Shown: positions 1-8,951 of the stretch, piece by piece
Layout of the letters: every line of letters begins with the position of its first letter
Position numbering within the stretch: the first letter of the stretch is position 1
Assembly (NCBI RefSeq): GCF_000010985.1
Contig: NC_013939.1
Location: forward strand, 2,195,001-2,234,389
Direction: 5' to 3'
Source: Deferribacter desulfuricans SSM1
Lineage (GTDB): Bacteria > Chrysiogenota > Deferribacteres > Deferribacterales > Deferribacteraceae
Length of the DNA stretch: 39,389 bases
Translations under genes and position numbers: made by a program
The notes under the pieces: generated by a model
What the model saw: only the letters and a program-made list of their open reading frames with translations
Database searches by the model: none
Told to the model about the DNA's origin: nothing

Positions 1-437
1 TCATACCTATCATCATCCAAAATTAATTGTTTTGCAATCTTTTTTGAAAGATTTATAATAAGTGGCGCCTTTAAATTAATGGTTGCCTCTTTTGGATTTT
101 CTGGAACAACTACAATACCAAAAAATGTTAAATCAGATATATCTTTGGCCTGAAGTACTTTTAATTCTCTTTTAGGTATCCTAGGATTATAATCATTAAA
201 ATAAGTCTTAACTGGCAAAACTACAAAAGCTACATTAGGATCTTCTACAGAATGAAACCATAAGAAAGGGAAATATTCGTCATCTTCTAACAAGAGGAAA
301 TCATGCAAATCTGGGAAACCTAGCAAAGGTGAAGCAAGAGTGATTAAATCACTTTCTTTATATTTAATTTGGCCAACTTTTTTTGAATTCAAGATAAATT
401 CTTCCATCTCTTTTTCCATTAATGCTTTTTTACTCAT
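1..437 (-). CDS. fliW: Flagellar assembly factor FliW (3' end cut by window)
   Basis: The first about 145 residues are visible; the C-terminus lies beyond position 1. FliW is a small cytoplasmic protein that binds flagellin and also the RNA-binding regulator CsrA, relieving CsrA repression of flagellin translation. The visible protein has the family pattern: the segment LITLASPLLGFP near residues 27-38, then LLEDDEYFPFLWFHSVEDP, and later the ending NLKAPLIIN. The start ATG (437-435) follows a good ribosome binding site (AGGAGG, complement of 443-448). The gene begins 14 bases after the flgL stop, so it is the last visible member of the flgM-flgN-flgK-flgL-fliW unit. In many bacteria csrA follows fliW; that region is outside this window. 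Family assignment is firm. Confidence 0.93.
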   Translation of the reverse strand, partial: MSKKALMEKEMEEFILNSKKVGQIKYKESDLITLASPLLGFPDLHDFLLLEDDEYFPFLWFHSVEDPNVAFVVLPVKTYFNDYNPRIPKRELKVLQAKDISDLTFFGIVVVPENPKEATINLKAPLIINLSKKIAKQLILDDDRY

Positions 438-451
438 AATGTCCTCCTATT

Positions 452-3400
452 TTATCTTAAAAAATCTAAAATTGAAATCTGTAATAATCTTGATGTTGCA
501 GCAAGTGCTGCCTGATATGCCTGTTGTGCAAGTTGCAATTGTGTAATGGCATCTGTCATATCAACTTCTCTGGAGCCAAGATACTTAGCTTTTATTTCCT
601 CATTGCTTGTTGTAAATGTTGTGTGAAAATTTATTACGCTATCAACTCTATTTTGGCGTGTCCCAACAATTGTTAATGCTTCACCTATTTGTGTTTCAGC
701 TCTATCCAATATAGGAAGTTCATAATCAATGCCAGATCCAACTGTAGCAGTAAAAGAATCTGTTGCATATAAGTTACCTTTATCAAACCCTAACTTAACA
801 CCGTCAGCAACATCATAAGCCTCACCAGCTGTATCTAAAGTAATTTCATTTATCAACTCACCGGTTGGCTCACTACTAACCTTTATTTTTACCTCATCAC
901 CAGCTTTGTAAAATCCTAAAATGCCTTCGTAATCACCAGAGACATGCAAATTAGAAAATGAACCACTACCTGTCAAAACCAATCTGTTACCCACATTTCC
1001 AACTGTTACAGAAATACTGTTTGCATCCAATTCAGACTGAATAGCACTTTTTAGTTCACCAATACTACTATATTTTTTAGCCTTAATTGAGATATTATGT
1101 TCAGATCCATTATTATCATATATTCTCAATATTACATTTTCATTAGGATAATCTGACAAATCAATAGTTGCGTCTTTTTGACCAAAAACAGTATTAATGT
1201 AATTTGTATCTCCAAAAAATTGGTCAGCTGTATTATTATCATTAGTAGTCACGCTTATTTCTTGAGTGCCTTTTCCTGAGTGAAAAACAATTTTATTATT
1301 TTGCTCATAATAAGTAGCTTTTATCCCATATTGGATTAAAAAGTCGTCTTGGTTTAGCGTATTAATAAAAGAATCAATATTTGAAGAATTTATATTAAAA
1401 GTTTTAGATTTCAACCCACTGTCAGTTTTTAAATTTAATTTGAAATTAATTGGATTAGAAAAATCGGTTGGCGCATTTACAGAATAAGTTAATTCATTTT
1501 GTAAGTACAATTCATTTTTATTATCAAGAGATTCTACCTGATAAACCCATTTGTCGTTGTAGTTGCCTCGAAATTCCCCATCTAAAAATGGATTTGCTGT
1601 GGATTTAAAGTTTTCATCTCTCCATGCAGAAGGAGCACCTATACCACCTTGAGCAATATTTAGATTCAAAGCATCATATAAGTTTTTAAGTGTCTTAAAA
1701 ACATTAACGTTTTTCCCATCTTGAATAATATTCATATCACCAAAATTCAGATTGCTGTTGGCTTTTAAATCAAGATCAAACACGTTATCTGAAGTTAAAC
1801 TATTTGAATTTATTAGAATTTTTACACCATAACCTAAATCAACTTCTTTATCAGAATAATTTGCCTTAAAATTATTAATTTCTTTAATCGTTGATCCACC
1901 AGATGTCACTTTTAAAATATCATTTGAAGAGTCATATTCAAAATGCCAAGAGGTATCCACTCCCCCTGTGTATTTACCTGTAAAAACTACATTTTTATTT
2001 ACCTCTGGATATCCAATCCCAGTATTACTTTCGTTTAATTTTAATGTCAGCCTACTCTTACCGTCTCTTAAATCTTTTACTACAAGTTGTCCATTATCTA
2101 TATATGCGTCTACAGTGTTATCATATAAATCTTCTATAAATTTGAGGAAATCACCAACACTCTTGCTTCCTTCGTATGATGGATAAGTATCACCTCTTGG
2201 AGTTGTAAAAGCATGACCTATTAAAGCATCTGAACTATCATATATAGCAGTATCAAAATAAACATCATTACCTTTATCTACATTTAAATATTCAAGAGTA
2301 ATTTTGTAACCACTATTACTCCCAACATTCACATTAACTTTTATATTTTTAAGTAATCCTTTGATTTTTAATGCATTTTCAATATTTAGTTTAGTCGTAT
2401 CAATATCACTACCTGTACTAAAAACTGTTTCAACACCATTTATTAATAACTTTAAATTATTACCCGATACATTGTCCAAAACATTAACCATAGGAGACTG
2501 ATAATTTGTACTGTCAAAATCTTTAAAATCATCGTAGCCGACAAAGAATCTTCTCGATTTTCCAAAAGCTACAAAACCATTATTATTTGGATCTTCAAAA
2601 CCGAGTTTATTGTTTTGACTACCCTCTACGGTTAACCTCACATAAGCACCAGCTTCGGTAGTAGCCAATAAGATTTTGTCACCATCAGCATAAGCTTTAA
2701 CATAATTTTTCAAATCTTCTGACAGCTTATTATTAATAGTATCGACTACACTTTCGATATCCTGGTAGGCTTTTTGATCAAGAATTATCTTCTCACTATA
2801 ACCACCATACCCAACTATAATTGACCTTTCTTCTTCTGTAGCTGTGGTCATATCAAGATCAACACTGCTTGATGACCACAGTTTAGCAACACCTACTGGC
2901 ATACCAAGATGATCAGTACCACTTACTTCTATATAATCAGCTTCTGAAATATTAATATTGTCTATATCTAAAAACTTGGCTGTTTCGGTAATAGGTAAAC
3001 CGTTTATTGTATTAAACCCTGTCCCTTTTAGAACCCTATTAGTTGCTAAAAATACATCTTTGCCTGTTAGATTTAGTGTAACATCTTGGGAATAACCGAT
3101 TTTAGCATTTATCTTCTCCTCATCACCATGATACCTAATATCATCACCAGGTTTATAATTGAAGGAAATTTTTGCACCTTGAAATTTACTAAAATCTTCT
3201 TCTGATAATTTTATCCCAAAACCAACCCCAAGGTTAATAACTTTACCAGGTTCATATTTTACCGTCATTTCTGTAGTGGTGATATTCCCATTTTTAGCTG
3301 ATTCGTCACTGCTATTTGAATCTATAAAAACTTTATTGCCAGATGAATCGTACAAAATTACTTTTATCAAATCTGCACTTCCATTAACTTTTTGAATATC

Positions 3401-3958
3401 GACAGTATAATTCCCTTCATCTAACTCCTTTAAGTCTGCAAAAGTCCTTTTCTTTATTATCTCAACACCTTGGCTACCACTATCAACACTAACACCTTTA
3501 ATCTCTTTATCATCATAACTAAAAGGTTTAGTATCTGTTTTATACCCTGCGAAAATGTATCTTCCAAAATAATTAGCATTACCAATACTAACCATCGAAT
3601 CAAGAATATTTTTTACATCCCCTGCCAATGCCTTTCTGCTTGTCTCGTTTTGAGAATCATTTAAACCTGCAAGAGCATACTCGTTTTTTGCTTTACTGAT
3701 AAGTGATGATGCATTTTGTAACTCGTTATCTTCATTCGTTATCCAGGTCAAAGCATTATCAGCATTTCTTTTAAATTGATCCATTTCATCAATCATTCTT
3801 TGAATATTTATAGCGCTAGCGTAATAAACAGGGTCTGATTCAGGAGCTAAAAGATTTCTACCTTTATTAACTTTGTCATTGGCAAGAGTCATACGTTCCA
3901 AACTTTTTCTGATATTATTTTGGTTTTTAATATATAAAGTGTTAAATGTGACTCTCAT
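452..3958 (-). CDS. flgL: Flagellar hook-filament junction protein FlgL, giant form (1168 aa)
   Basis: FlgL (HAP3) joins the hook to the flagellin filament. The N-terminal about 150 residues (starting MRVTFNTLYIKNQNNIRKSLE, followed by NKGRNLLAPESDPVYYASA) and the C-terminal about 100 residues (ending in a helix with QLQLAQQAYQAALAATSRLLQ) are the flagellin-like D0/D1 coiled coils that are buried in the filament core. Between them lie about 900 residues of beta-rich, Asn/Asp/Gly-rich sequence containing several segments that look like flagellin hook IN motifs (around 390-470, 625-690, 870-950 and 975-1060). Enteric FlgL is just over 300 residues and some Campylobacterota forms are about twice that, so this one is unusually large. 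The start has an AGGAG site upstream and lies 9 bases after the flgK stop. The insert is presumably surface exposed; that is inference. Confidence 0.93.
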   Translation of the reverse strand: MRVTFNTLYIKNQNNIRKSLERMTLANDKVNKGRNLLAPESDPVYYASAINIQRMIDEMDQFKRNADNALTWITNEDNELQNASSLISKAKNEYALAGLNDSQNETSRKALAGDVKNILDSMVSIGNANYFGRYIFAGYKTDTKPFSYDDKEIKGVSVDSGSQGVEIIKKRTFADLKELDEGNYTVDIQKVNGSADLIKVILYDSSGNKVFIDSNSSDESAKNGNITTTEMTVKYEPGKVINLGVGFGIKLSEEDFSKFQGAKISFNYKPGDDIRYHGDEEKINAKIGYSQDVTLNLTGKDVFLATNRVLKGTGFNTINGLPITETAKFLDIDNINISEADYIEVSGTDHLGMPVGVAKLWSSSSVDLDMTTATEEERSIIVGYGGYSEKIILDQKAYQDIESVVDTINNKLSEDLKNYVKAYADGDKILLATTEAGAYVRLTVEGSQNNKLGFEDPNNNGFVAFGKSRRFFVGYDDFKDFDSTNYQSPMVNVLDNVSGNNLKLLINGVETVFSTGSDIDTTKLNIENALKIKGLLKNIKVNVNVGSNSGYKITLEYLNVDKGNDVYFDTAIYDSSDALIGHAFTTPRGDTYPSYEGSKSVGDFLKFIEDLYDNTVDAYIDNGQLVVKDLRDGKSRLTLKLNESNTGIGYPEVNKNVVFTGKYTGGVDTSWHFEYDSSNDILKVTSGGSTIKEINNFKANYSDKEVDLGYGVKILINSNSLTSDNVFDLDLKANSNLNFGDMNIIQDGKNVNVFKTLKNLYDALNLNIAQGGIGAPSAWRDENFKSTANPFLDGEFRGNYNDKWVYQVESLDNKNELYLQNELTYSVNAPTDFSNPINFKLNLKTDSGLKSKTFNINSSNIDSFINTLNQDDFLIQYGIKATYYEQNNKIVFHSGKGTQEISVTTNDNNTADQFFGDTNYINTVFGQKDATIDLSDYPNENVILRIYDNNGSEHNISIKAKKYSSIGELKSAIQSELDANSISVTVGNVGNRLVLTGSGSFSNLHVSGDYEGILGFYKAGDEVKIKVSSEPTGELINEITLDTAGEAYDVADGVKLGFDKGNLYATDSFTATVGSGIDYELPILDRAETQIGEALTIVGTRQNRVDSVINFHTTFTTSNEEIKAKYLGSREVDMTDAITQLQLAQQAYQAALAATSRLLQISILDFLR

Positions 3959-3967
3959 ATGTCACTC

Positions 3968-5722
3968 CTATCTGCCCACTGTTCCAGTACCATTAATTAA
4001 TCTATCAAGCATTTCATCAACAGCTGTGATAAACCTTGCATTAGCTTCATAAGCCTTTTGAAATTTTATAAGATTTGTAAATTCTTCATCAAGAGAAACC
4101 CCTTTTACCTCATCAAGTTTTAATGTTAATTGATTAACAGCCTCTTTTTTAGCATCAACAAAAGTATCCACCTGCTTTTTATCACTGGCAATCTGTGATA
4201 CAAAAGTTGTATAAAACTGATCAAATGTAACACCTTTTTCATCAAAAACTTCATTAAATTTTAGATTTGAAATTGCTAATGCAATCTGATTGTCCCCCGG
4301 CTCACCAGTTTTGCTAGTTGCAATAAATGAGTTATCATTTTTAACAATATCGTTAAGCTCTATAGTTTTTGCATCAGTCCCTTTGAAATAGCCATACATA
4401 CCAAGAGCTGCTAATATATTTGAGTTATCCTCGCTAAAGCTGAAAGTATATCCATCTTTTACCTGTATTTTTAACTTTCCACCTTCAGATAAATATGCCT
4501 GTATAATTCCACCACCTGCATTACCATCCGCTTGAGAAATTTTTTCGATAATAGAGTTTAAGCTATCTTTACTTGGATCAACTTCGATATCAAAATCATC
4601 CGTTTTTAAGCCATCAGAATTATAAACTGTTATCCTAAAAACCCCTTTATTAATATCGTATTGCAATTTCCCAGGATCTTCAGAAAATTTATAGCTTGGG
4701 TTTTCAACACCGTTTGTGGAAGTAATTTGGCTAAATCTTTTTAGCCCCTGTCCTAAAGAGTGTATCTGGTTTGTTTTTAAAATTAAATTCTTGGCAAACT
4801 CATCCAACGTATTTTGATACCCTTTTAAAACATCATCTCTTGCTTTTAATTCGGCATACATCCTTCCTGAGCTAATTTTATCAGTTATGTTTACTTGCGC
4901 TTTATCTATAAGATGTGCTCCCCAATAAATATCATAATGCCCATCATTCTCGTCGTTTTCTACAGCATAAAGGCTATTGGCTGTGGAACCATCAACTATA
5001 GCAATCCCTCCAATAAATACGCTCATCTGCCCATCTTCTCTTTCAAATGTTTTTATATTAACTAGCTCAGACATTTTGTTTAATAACAGTTCCCTTTTAT
5101 CTCTCATATCATTCGCATGATCACCGCCAGTTTCTGTTTTAGCAATCTGAAAGTTGTAATATGCTATATTCTCTGCCAAATCATTTATCTCCTTAACATA
5201 CTCTTTTATATTTTCATCAGATCTATTTCTAACCTCCTCTATTGATTGGTATCCATCATGTATTTTTTGTATCAAAGTTTCACTTTTCTCTATTAATGTA
5301 ACCCTTTTAACAGTTGCTTCATCAGACTTATCAGGAGCAGTATTTGATAGGTCACTCCAAGCATTAAAATACTCCTTTAATGCATCACCTAAACCGGATC
5401 CAGCCTCAAGCTCATTGAAATATGTTTCTACACTTTCTAAAGACTGCTGCAAAGACTCATAATATCTTAAGTTAGATGTAGAATCTCTTAAATTTTTGGC
5501 CAATACATCATCATAAGTTCTTAACACTGACGATACCTTAGCCCCTCTACCAAAAGGGCCAGGATGAATCAACAGAGGGATTTCTGTTTCTATGCTCAAT
5601 CTCTGTCTAGAGTAGCCTTCAGTATTTACATTCGCAATGTTATGTCCAGTAACATCGATACCAGCTTGAGAAACCATCAATCCAGAAACACCGGTCTGAA
5701 AAATACCAAATATATTAGGCAT
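3968..5722 (-). CDS. flgK: Flagellar hook-associated protein FlgK
   Basis: FlgK (HAP1) forms the first hook-filament junction layer outside the cell. The N-terminus carries the rod/hook signature (GVSGLMVSQAGIDVTGHNIANVNTEGYSRQ, residues about 13-42), and the C-terminus has the typical helix that includes VSLDEEFTNLIKFQKAYEANARFITAVDEML. The length, 584 aa, is near the enteric value. A short beta-rich insert around 360-470 resembles flagellin hook IN material. The start ATG has an AGGAGGG ribosome binding site about 5 bases upstream and lies 8 bases after the flgN stop. Its neighbours are its export chaperone FlgN and its partner FlgL, the usual functional trio. The assignment is secure. Confidence 0.96.
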   Translation of the reverse strand: MPNIFGIFQTGVSGLMVSQAGIDVTGHNIANVNTEGYSRQRLSIETEIPLLIHPGPFGRGAKVSSVLRTYDDVLAKNLRDSTSNLRYYESLQQSLESVETYFNELEAGSGLGDALKEYFNAWSDLSNTAPDKSDEATVKRVTLIEKSETLIQKIHDGYQSIEEVRNRSDENIKEYVKEINDLAENIAYYNFQIAKTETGGDHANDMRDKRELLLNKMSELVNIKTFEREDGQMSVFIGGIAIVDGSTANSLYAVENDENDGHYDIYWGAHLIDKAQVNITDKISSGRMYAELKARDDVLKGYQNTLDEFAKNLILKTNQIHSLGQGLKRFSQITSTNGVENPSYKFSEDPGKLQYDINKGVFRITVYNSDGLKTDDFDIEVDPSKDSLNSIIEKISQADGNAGGGIIQAYLSEGGKLKIQVKDGYTFSFSEDNSNILAALGMYGYFKGTDAKTIELNDIVKNDNSFIATSKTGEPGDNQIALAISNLKFNEVFDEKGVTFDQFYTTFVSQIASDKKQVDTFVDAKKEAVNQLTLKLDEVKGVSLDEEFTNLIKFQKAYEANARFITAVDEMLDRLINGTGTVGR

Positions 5723-5730
5723 AAGCCCTC

Positions 5731-6210
5731 CTAATAACCTCTACCAGCAGCTTTCTTAAAAACAGGTGTACCTTTAATATTGTAACCAGACTTTTCTTCA
5801 GTAATACCAACTTGAGAAAAGAAATCCGAAATCAATTTTAGATTTGTATTGTAAAGCATCTTGATTTTATTATTTTCCAAATAAATTTTATCAATCAAAC
5901 TTAACAGCTCATCTCTCAAACTTATAAGCTCTTCTCTTAATTTGGAATCTTCAAGATTTTTTAAAATATCATCTAAGTTATTAATTTCTTTTCCAAATTG
6001 CTCTGCTAGTTTATATTCAATCTTTTTTCTGGACTCTTCAAGCATCTTTTCTTTATAAAAAAAGGTGTCTTTTACCTTTGGTAACTCCATCATTTTGTCT
6101 ATATCCCAATTAATAATCCCTTCTTTTTCATCCATAAGTACTTGATAGAGTTCTTCATATAATTTTTTCTGATCTTTGAGCACAGAAATAAGGTCCTGGA
6201 TTGTTTCCAT
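5731..6210 (-). CDS. flgN: FlgN-like export chaperone for hook-associated proteins
   Basis: This acidic/lysine-rich, almost entirely helical protein of about 159 aa fits FlgN, the cytoplasmic chaperone that keeps FlgK and FlgL soluble and delivers them to the flagellar export apparatus. It shows long coiled-coil helices, a conserved-looking EKEGIINWDIDKMMELPKVKD region near residue 30, and a C-terminal SGYNIKGTP segment like the Tyr-Asn-x-x-Gly end of FlgN. FlgN is poorly conserved, so position between flgM and flgK is strong supporting evidence. I place the start at ATG 6210, five bases from a GGAGG site (6216-6220); ATG 6213 is also possible. An upstream in-frame TTG at 6222 overlaps that site and is unlikely. 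Confidence 0.82.
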   Translation of the reverse strand: METIQDLISVLKDQKKLYEELYQVLMDEKEGIINWDIDKMMELPKVKDTFFYKEKMLEESRKKIEYKLAEQFGKEINNLDDILKNLEDSKLREELISLRDELLSLIDKIYLENNKIKMLYNTNLKLISDFFSQVGITEEKSGYNIKGTPVFKKAAGRGY

Positions 6211-6246
6211 CATATCCTCCAAATTGTTGTCTGTTATGAGTTACAG

Positions 6247-6546
6247 TTAGAAGAGATTGTCTATCGCAAGGTTTACTATTTTTTCTGCAACTTTTTTGCC
6301 GCTAACGTCGTAAGTGCCAGATTCTATCTTTTTCTTTATTTGATCAATTTTCTCTTGTCTGATATCAGAGGCTTCTTTAACTTTTTGCTTTAAGTTTTCT
6401 ACTTTTTTTCTATCATCTGATATTTCTACTCTATCATGCTTTTCTGTCTTTACATCAGCACTTTTAGCATCTTTTTTGACATCCTTTTTGTTGTCAACTT
6501 TAACAAGGTTTTCATAACCTAACTTTACCTTATCTTCAATCCTCAT
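6247..6546 (-). CDS. flgM: Anti-sigma-28 factor FlgM
   Basis: FlgM binds and inhibits the flagellar sigma factor FliA until the hook is complete, then is exported. The 99 aa product is highly charged and likely disordered at the N-terminus (many Lys/Asp, residues 10-40). It ends in the conserved sigma-binding helices: VEISDDRKKVENLKQKVKE, then RQEKIDQIKKKIESGTYDVSGKKVAEKIVNLA. The Ile-Lys-x2-Ile-x-Ser-Gly-x-Tyr-x-Val pattern is the family hallmark. The start chosen is ATG 6546 because GGAGG ends 7 bases before it; an in-frame TTG at 6558 overlaps that site. It is the first gene after a sigma-54 promoter, which is at 6650-6671, and heads flgN-flgK-flgL-fliW. Confidence 0.92.
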   Translation of the reverse strand: MRIEDKVKLGYENLVKVDNKKDVKKDAKSADVKTEKHDRVEISDDRKKVENLKQKVKEASDIRQEKIDQIKKKIESGTYDVSGKKVAEKIVNLAIDNLF

Positions 6547-6649
6547 AATAGCCTCCAACTATACCTAAAGAGAATATCGGCACTTACAACTTAAACTTTA
6601 GCAAAAAATACAAATATAAACAACCTCTTCTAACTGCAACTAATTATTT

Positions 6650-6671
6650 TAAAGCAACTCCTATGCCAAAA
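6650..6671 (-). promoter_or_regulatory. Sigma-54 promoter for flgM-flgN-flgK-flgL-fliW
   Basis: On the minus strand the site reads TTTTGGCA-N6-TTGCTTTA, with exactly 10 bases between the -24 GG and the -12 GC. It overlaps the last codons and the stop of flgJ. Predicted transcription start is near 6642, leaving a leader of about 95 bases before flgM. It is nearly identical outside the spacer to the sites at 8846-8867 and 12037-12058. An activator (FlrC/FlgR type) would be needed and is not in this window. Confidence 0.85.
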
Positions 6672-6999
6672 TATCTTTATAATTAAATGTATTTTCAGAT
6701 AATTTTTTCCCATATTTCGAGTAATCATTTCCCACTATGCTTTTAGATAAAAAATTATAGAGTAAATCTTTAACTCCATTTTCGCTTCTTTCTGCTGCTA
6801 TTTTTGAAACTTCCATATAAAACATATCTTTATACACATCATCGGCTAAGGTTTTCTTTAATAAACCATCACCAAAATTCGTTTTACTGCTTTTAAACAT
6901 TTCATGATATAAAAGAGCTTCAAAATCTGCGCATGCTTTTTTAAGTTTTTCCAGCTGCATATTTTTCTGAGCGATACTATCAACTTTACTCACATTCAT
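6661..6999 (-). CDS. flgJ: FlgJ-type rod-binding protein (N-terminal domain only)
   Basis: This 112 aa protein matches the rod-binding domain of FlgJ, which acts in the periplasm as a scaffold or cap for flagellar rod assembly. The diagnostic segment is KLKKACADFEALLYHEMFKSSKTN (residues about 19-42), followed by GDGLLKKTLADDVYKDMFYMEVSKIAAE, both typical. It lacks the C-terminal peptidoglycan-hydrolysing (muramidase/glucosaminidase) domain of enteric FlgJ; the single-domain form is common in other phyla, where a separate enzyme cuts the wall. The start ATG overlaps the flgI stop by one base (TAATG). Its 3' end contains the sigma-54 promoter of the next unit. Confidence 0.9.
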   Translation of the reverse strand: MNVSKVDSIAQKNMQLEKLKKACADFEALLYHEMFKSSKTNFGDGLLKKTLADDVYKDMFYMEVSKIAAERSENGVKDLLYNFLSKSIVGNDYSKYGKKLSENTFNYKDILA

Positions 7000-8087
7000 T
7001 AGATAACCTCCAACTCACCTTGCAATGCACCAGCTGCCTTTATTGCCTGTAAAATTGCTATTAAATCTCTAGGGGATACACCAAGCGAATTTAATGCTTT
7101 TACTAAATCGCTAATCCTTACACCTTCTGGAATAACCATAAGTTTTGCATCTTCCTCTTTTACTTCTGTATTTTGATTTGCAGTTACTGCAGTAGTCCCT
7201 TGTGAAAATGAATTAGGCTGACTTATCTCGACAGTGTTTGTTATTTTAATTGTAAGATTACCATGAGAAACAGCGACAGTGCTTATTCTCACATCAGAAC
7301 CCATAACAATAGTCCCAGTTCTTTCATCAACAACAACTTTTGAGGAAGGTTCTGGATCAATTTCTATATGCAACACTTTATCTAAAAAGTCGTAAAAATT
7401 ATTTTTATAAGAATCAGGTATTGTTACCTTTATAGTTTTAGGAGAATCAGCAAAAGCTATCTCCTGTCTAAAATATTTATTAATTGCATTTTTTGCTTTA
7501 ATAAGATCAGAAATACTATCCCTTTCAAATGCTAGTGTTATATAATTATTGTCAAGAGTATACGGGATCTCTCTTTCAACCAATGCGCCATTAGGTATTC
7601 TACCTACTGTAGGGTGGTTTTTTACTGTTCCACCACCACCTGAGGAGACATTCATCCCGCCAACAGATAAAGGCCCTTGTGCTACTGCATAAATTTTACC
7701 ATCTGGACCTGAAAGAGGGGTCATTAACAATGTCCCACCTTCCAAACTCTTTGCATCACCAATTGATGATACCGTTACATCTACTCTTGTACCTGCTTTT
7801 GCAAAAGGGGGGAGTTTTGCTGTAACCATAACTGCTGCAACATTCTTAACCTTAACCTTATCTTTATCTACAGTAATCCCCATCCTATCAAGCATATTGA
7901 CGAGAGATTGGATAGTAAATTCGGTACCAGATTTATCACCAGTACCATTTAATCCCACCACTAAACCATAGCCTATCAGTTGGTTGTCACGTATCCCATT
8001 TACTTGAGCTATATCCTTAATTTTCACATAAGCATATGAGTTATAAGCAAAAATTATAACTATCAAAAAACTCAACAATTTTCTCAT
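6999..8087 (-). CDS. flgI: Flagellar P-ring protein FlgI
   Basis: FlgI forms the periplasmic P ring, the bushing of the rod in the peptidoglycan layer. The 362 aa product starts with a Sec signal peptide (MRKLLSFLIVIIFAYNSYA). The mature part carries family signatures: KIKDIAQVNGIRDNQLIGYGLVVGLNGTGDK, then GGTLLMTPLSGPDG, then RTGTIVMGSDVRISTVAVSHGNLTI, and a C-terminal segment VRISDLVKALNSLGVSPRDLIAILQAIKAAGAL. ATG 8087 is the start because it has an AGGAGG site 8 bases upstream and is followed at once by the signal peptide; an in-frame ATG at 8117 would put ten extra residues before it. It follows flgH by 11 bases. Confidence 0.97.
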   Translation of the reverse strand: MRKLLSFLIVIIFAYNSYAYVKIKDIAQVNGIRDNQLIGYGLVVGLNGTGDKSGTEFTIQSLVNMLDRMGITVDKDKVKVKNVAAVMVTAKLPPFAKAGTRVDVTVSSIGDAKSLEGGTLLMTPLSGPDGKIYAVAQGPLSVGGMNVSSGGGGTVKNHPTVGRIPNGALVEREIPYTLDNNYITLAFERDSISDLIKAKNAINKYFRQEIAFADSPKTIKVTIPDSYKNNFYDFLDKVLHIEIDPEPSSKVVVDERTGTIVMGSDVRISTVAVSHGNLTIKITNTVEISQPNSFSQGTTAVTANQNTEVKEEDAKLMVIPEGVRISDLVKALNSLGVSPRDLIAILQAIKAAGALQGELEVI

Positions 8088-8098
8088 CTTACAACCTC

Positions 8099-8815
8099 CT
8101 AAAATGGCCATACCCAATCAATTACATTTGCCAACCAACCTTTTTTATTCACATCGCTTAACATACCTTTGCCAGTATAAGTTATTTGTGCATCAGCAAT
8201 AGCTGTTGAAAGAACAGTATTAGTCGCATCAATATCTTTTTGCCTAATAACACCTTTTACAGAAATAATCTGTTTTTCCTGATCAACGATGATTTCTCGA
8301 TGCCCTTCAATCACAAGATTTCCAGAAGGTAAAACATCGATGACCCTTGCTGCAATAGTAGCTGTAACTTGATCAGACTTTTGTTTTTGCCCTTTTCCGT
8401 TAAAAGAATTGCTCGTTGATGCATCAATATTTGGGTCAAACTGATTTCCAGAGTTTAAAAAGTTTTTCATCCCCAAATTAGTTGGTAAACCAAGTAAATT
8501 TGTAATCCCTGTTTTATAAGAAGTAGATTTTGATGTTTTGGTGGTATTAGAGTTTGTAGCAGAAGAAGATTCTACAATCTTTACAATTACTATATCACCA
8601 ACTTTTCTCCCTTTGTAATCTAAGAAAAATGTTCCATAATTACCCATATCTGTCCATAATGATGGGGATGGTTTTTTTTGAGCTTGGTATTTTCTATATT
8701 CTTCTATCTCTTTTTTATAATCAGTAGAGGGAACCTCTGTAACCACTTTTTTAGCGCATCCATAAAACATAAAACTTAGTATGATGAGAGATATCGTAAA
8801 GTTCTTTTTCATCAT
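8099..8815 (-). CDS. flgH: Flagellar L-ring lipoprotein FlgH
   Basis: FlgH forms the outer-membrane L ring. The 238 aa product has a lipoprotein signal peptide with lipobox FYGC, so Cys20 should be lipidated. Family features include LWTDMGNYGTFFLDYKGRKVGDIVIVKIVESSSATNSNTT (residues about 54-93) and the C-terminal VIRQKDIDATNTVLSTAIADAQITYTGKG. Its presence shows the cell has an outer membrane. The start has two ATG codons in tandem (8815 and 8812); the choice is uncertain by one residue. A sigma-54 promoter lies 31-52 bases upstream. The next gene, flgI, starts 11 bases after its stop. Confidence 0.97.
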   Translation of the reverse strand: MMKKNFTISLIILSFMFYGCAKKVVTEVPSTDYKKEIEEYRKYQAQKKPSPSLWTDMGNYGTFFLDYKGRKVGDIVIVKIVESSSATNSNTTKTSKSTSYKTGITNLLGLPTNLGMKNFLNSGNQFDPNIDASTSNSFNGKGQKQKSDQVTATIAARVIDVLPSGNLVIEGHREIIVDQEKQIISVKGVIRQKDIDATNTVLSTAIADAQITYTGKGMLSDVNKKGWLANVIDWVWPF

Positions 8816-8845
8816 AAAACCCCTCTCTATTCATTTTAAAAATTA

Positions 8846-8867
8846 TAAAGCAAGAAATTTGCCAAAA
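8846..8867 (-). promoter_or_regulatory. Sigma-54 promoter for flgH-flgI-flgJ
   Basis: The minus strand reads TTTTGGCA-N6-TTGCTTTA with 10 bases between GG and GC. Predicted start of transcription is near 8838, about 23 bases before the flgH ATG. The rest of the 136-base gap between flgA and flgH (8816-8951) is AT-rich with no gene and no convincing terminator hairpin. Confidence 0.85.
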
Positions 8868-8951
8868 TTAGAATGAATTTTTTTCCTTGTTTGAAAATGT
8901 TACACAATAAAAATACAATTTTTTTATTACTTTCTAATTTCTTAAATGTTA

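Noticed and set aside
8088-8117. Ten extra residues at the front of FlgI
   Set aside because: They would precede the signal peptide and overlap the AGGAGG ribosome site of ATG 8087.
8816-8951. tRNA or small RNA gene in the longest intergenic gap
   Set aside because: No cloverleaf-like or T-loop sequence is visible; the gap is explained by the sigma-54 promoter and AT-rich filler.
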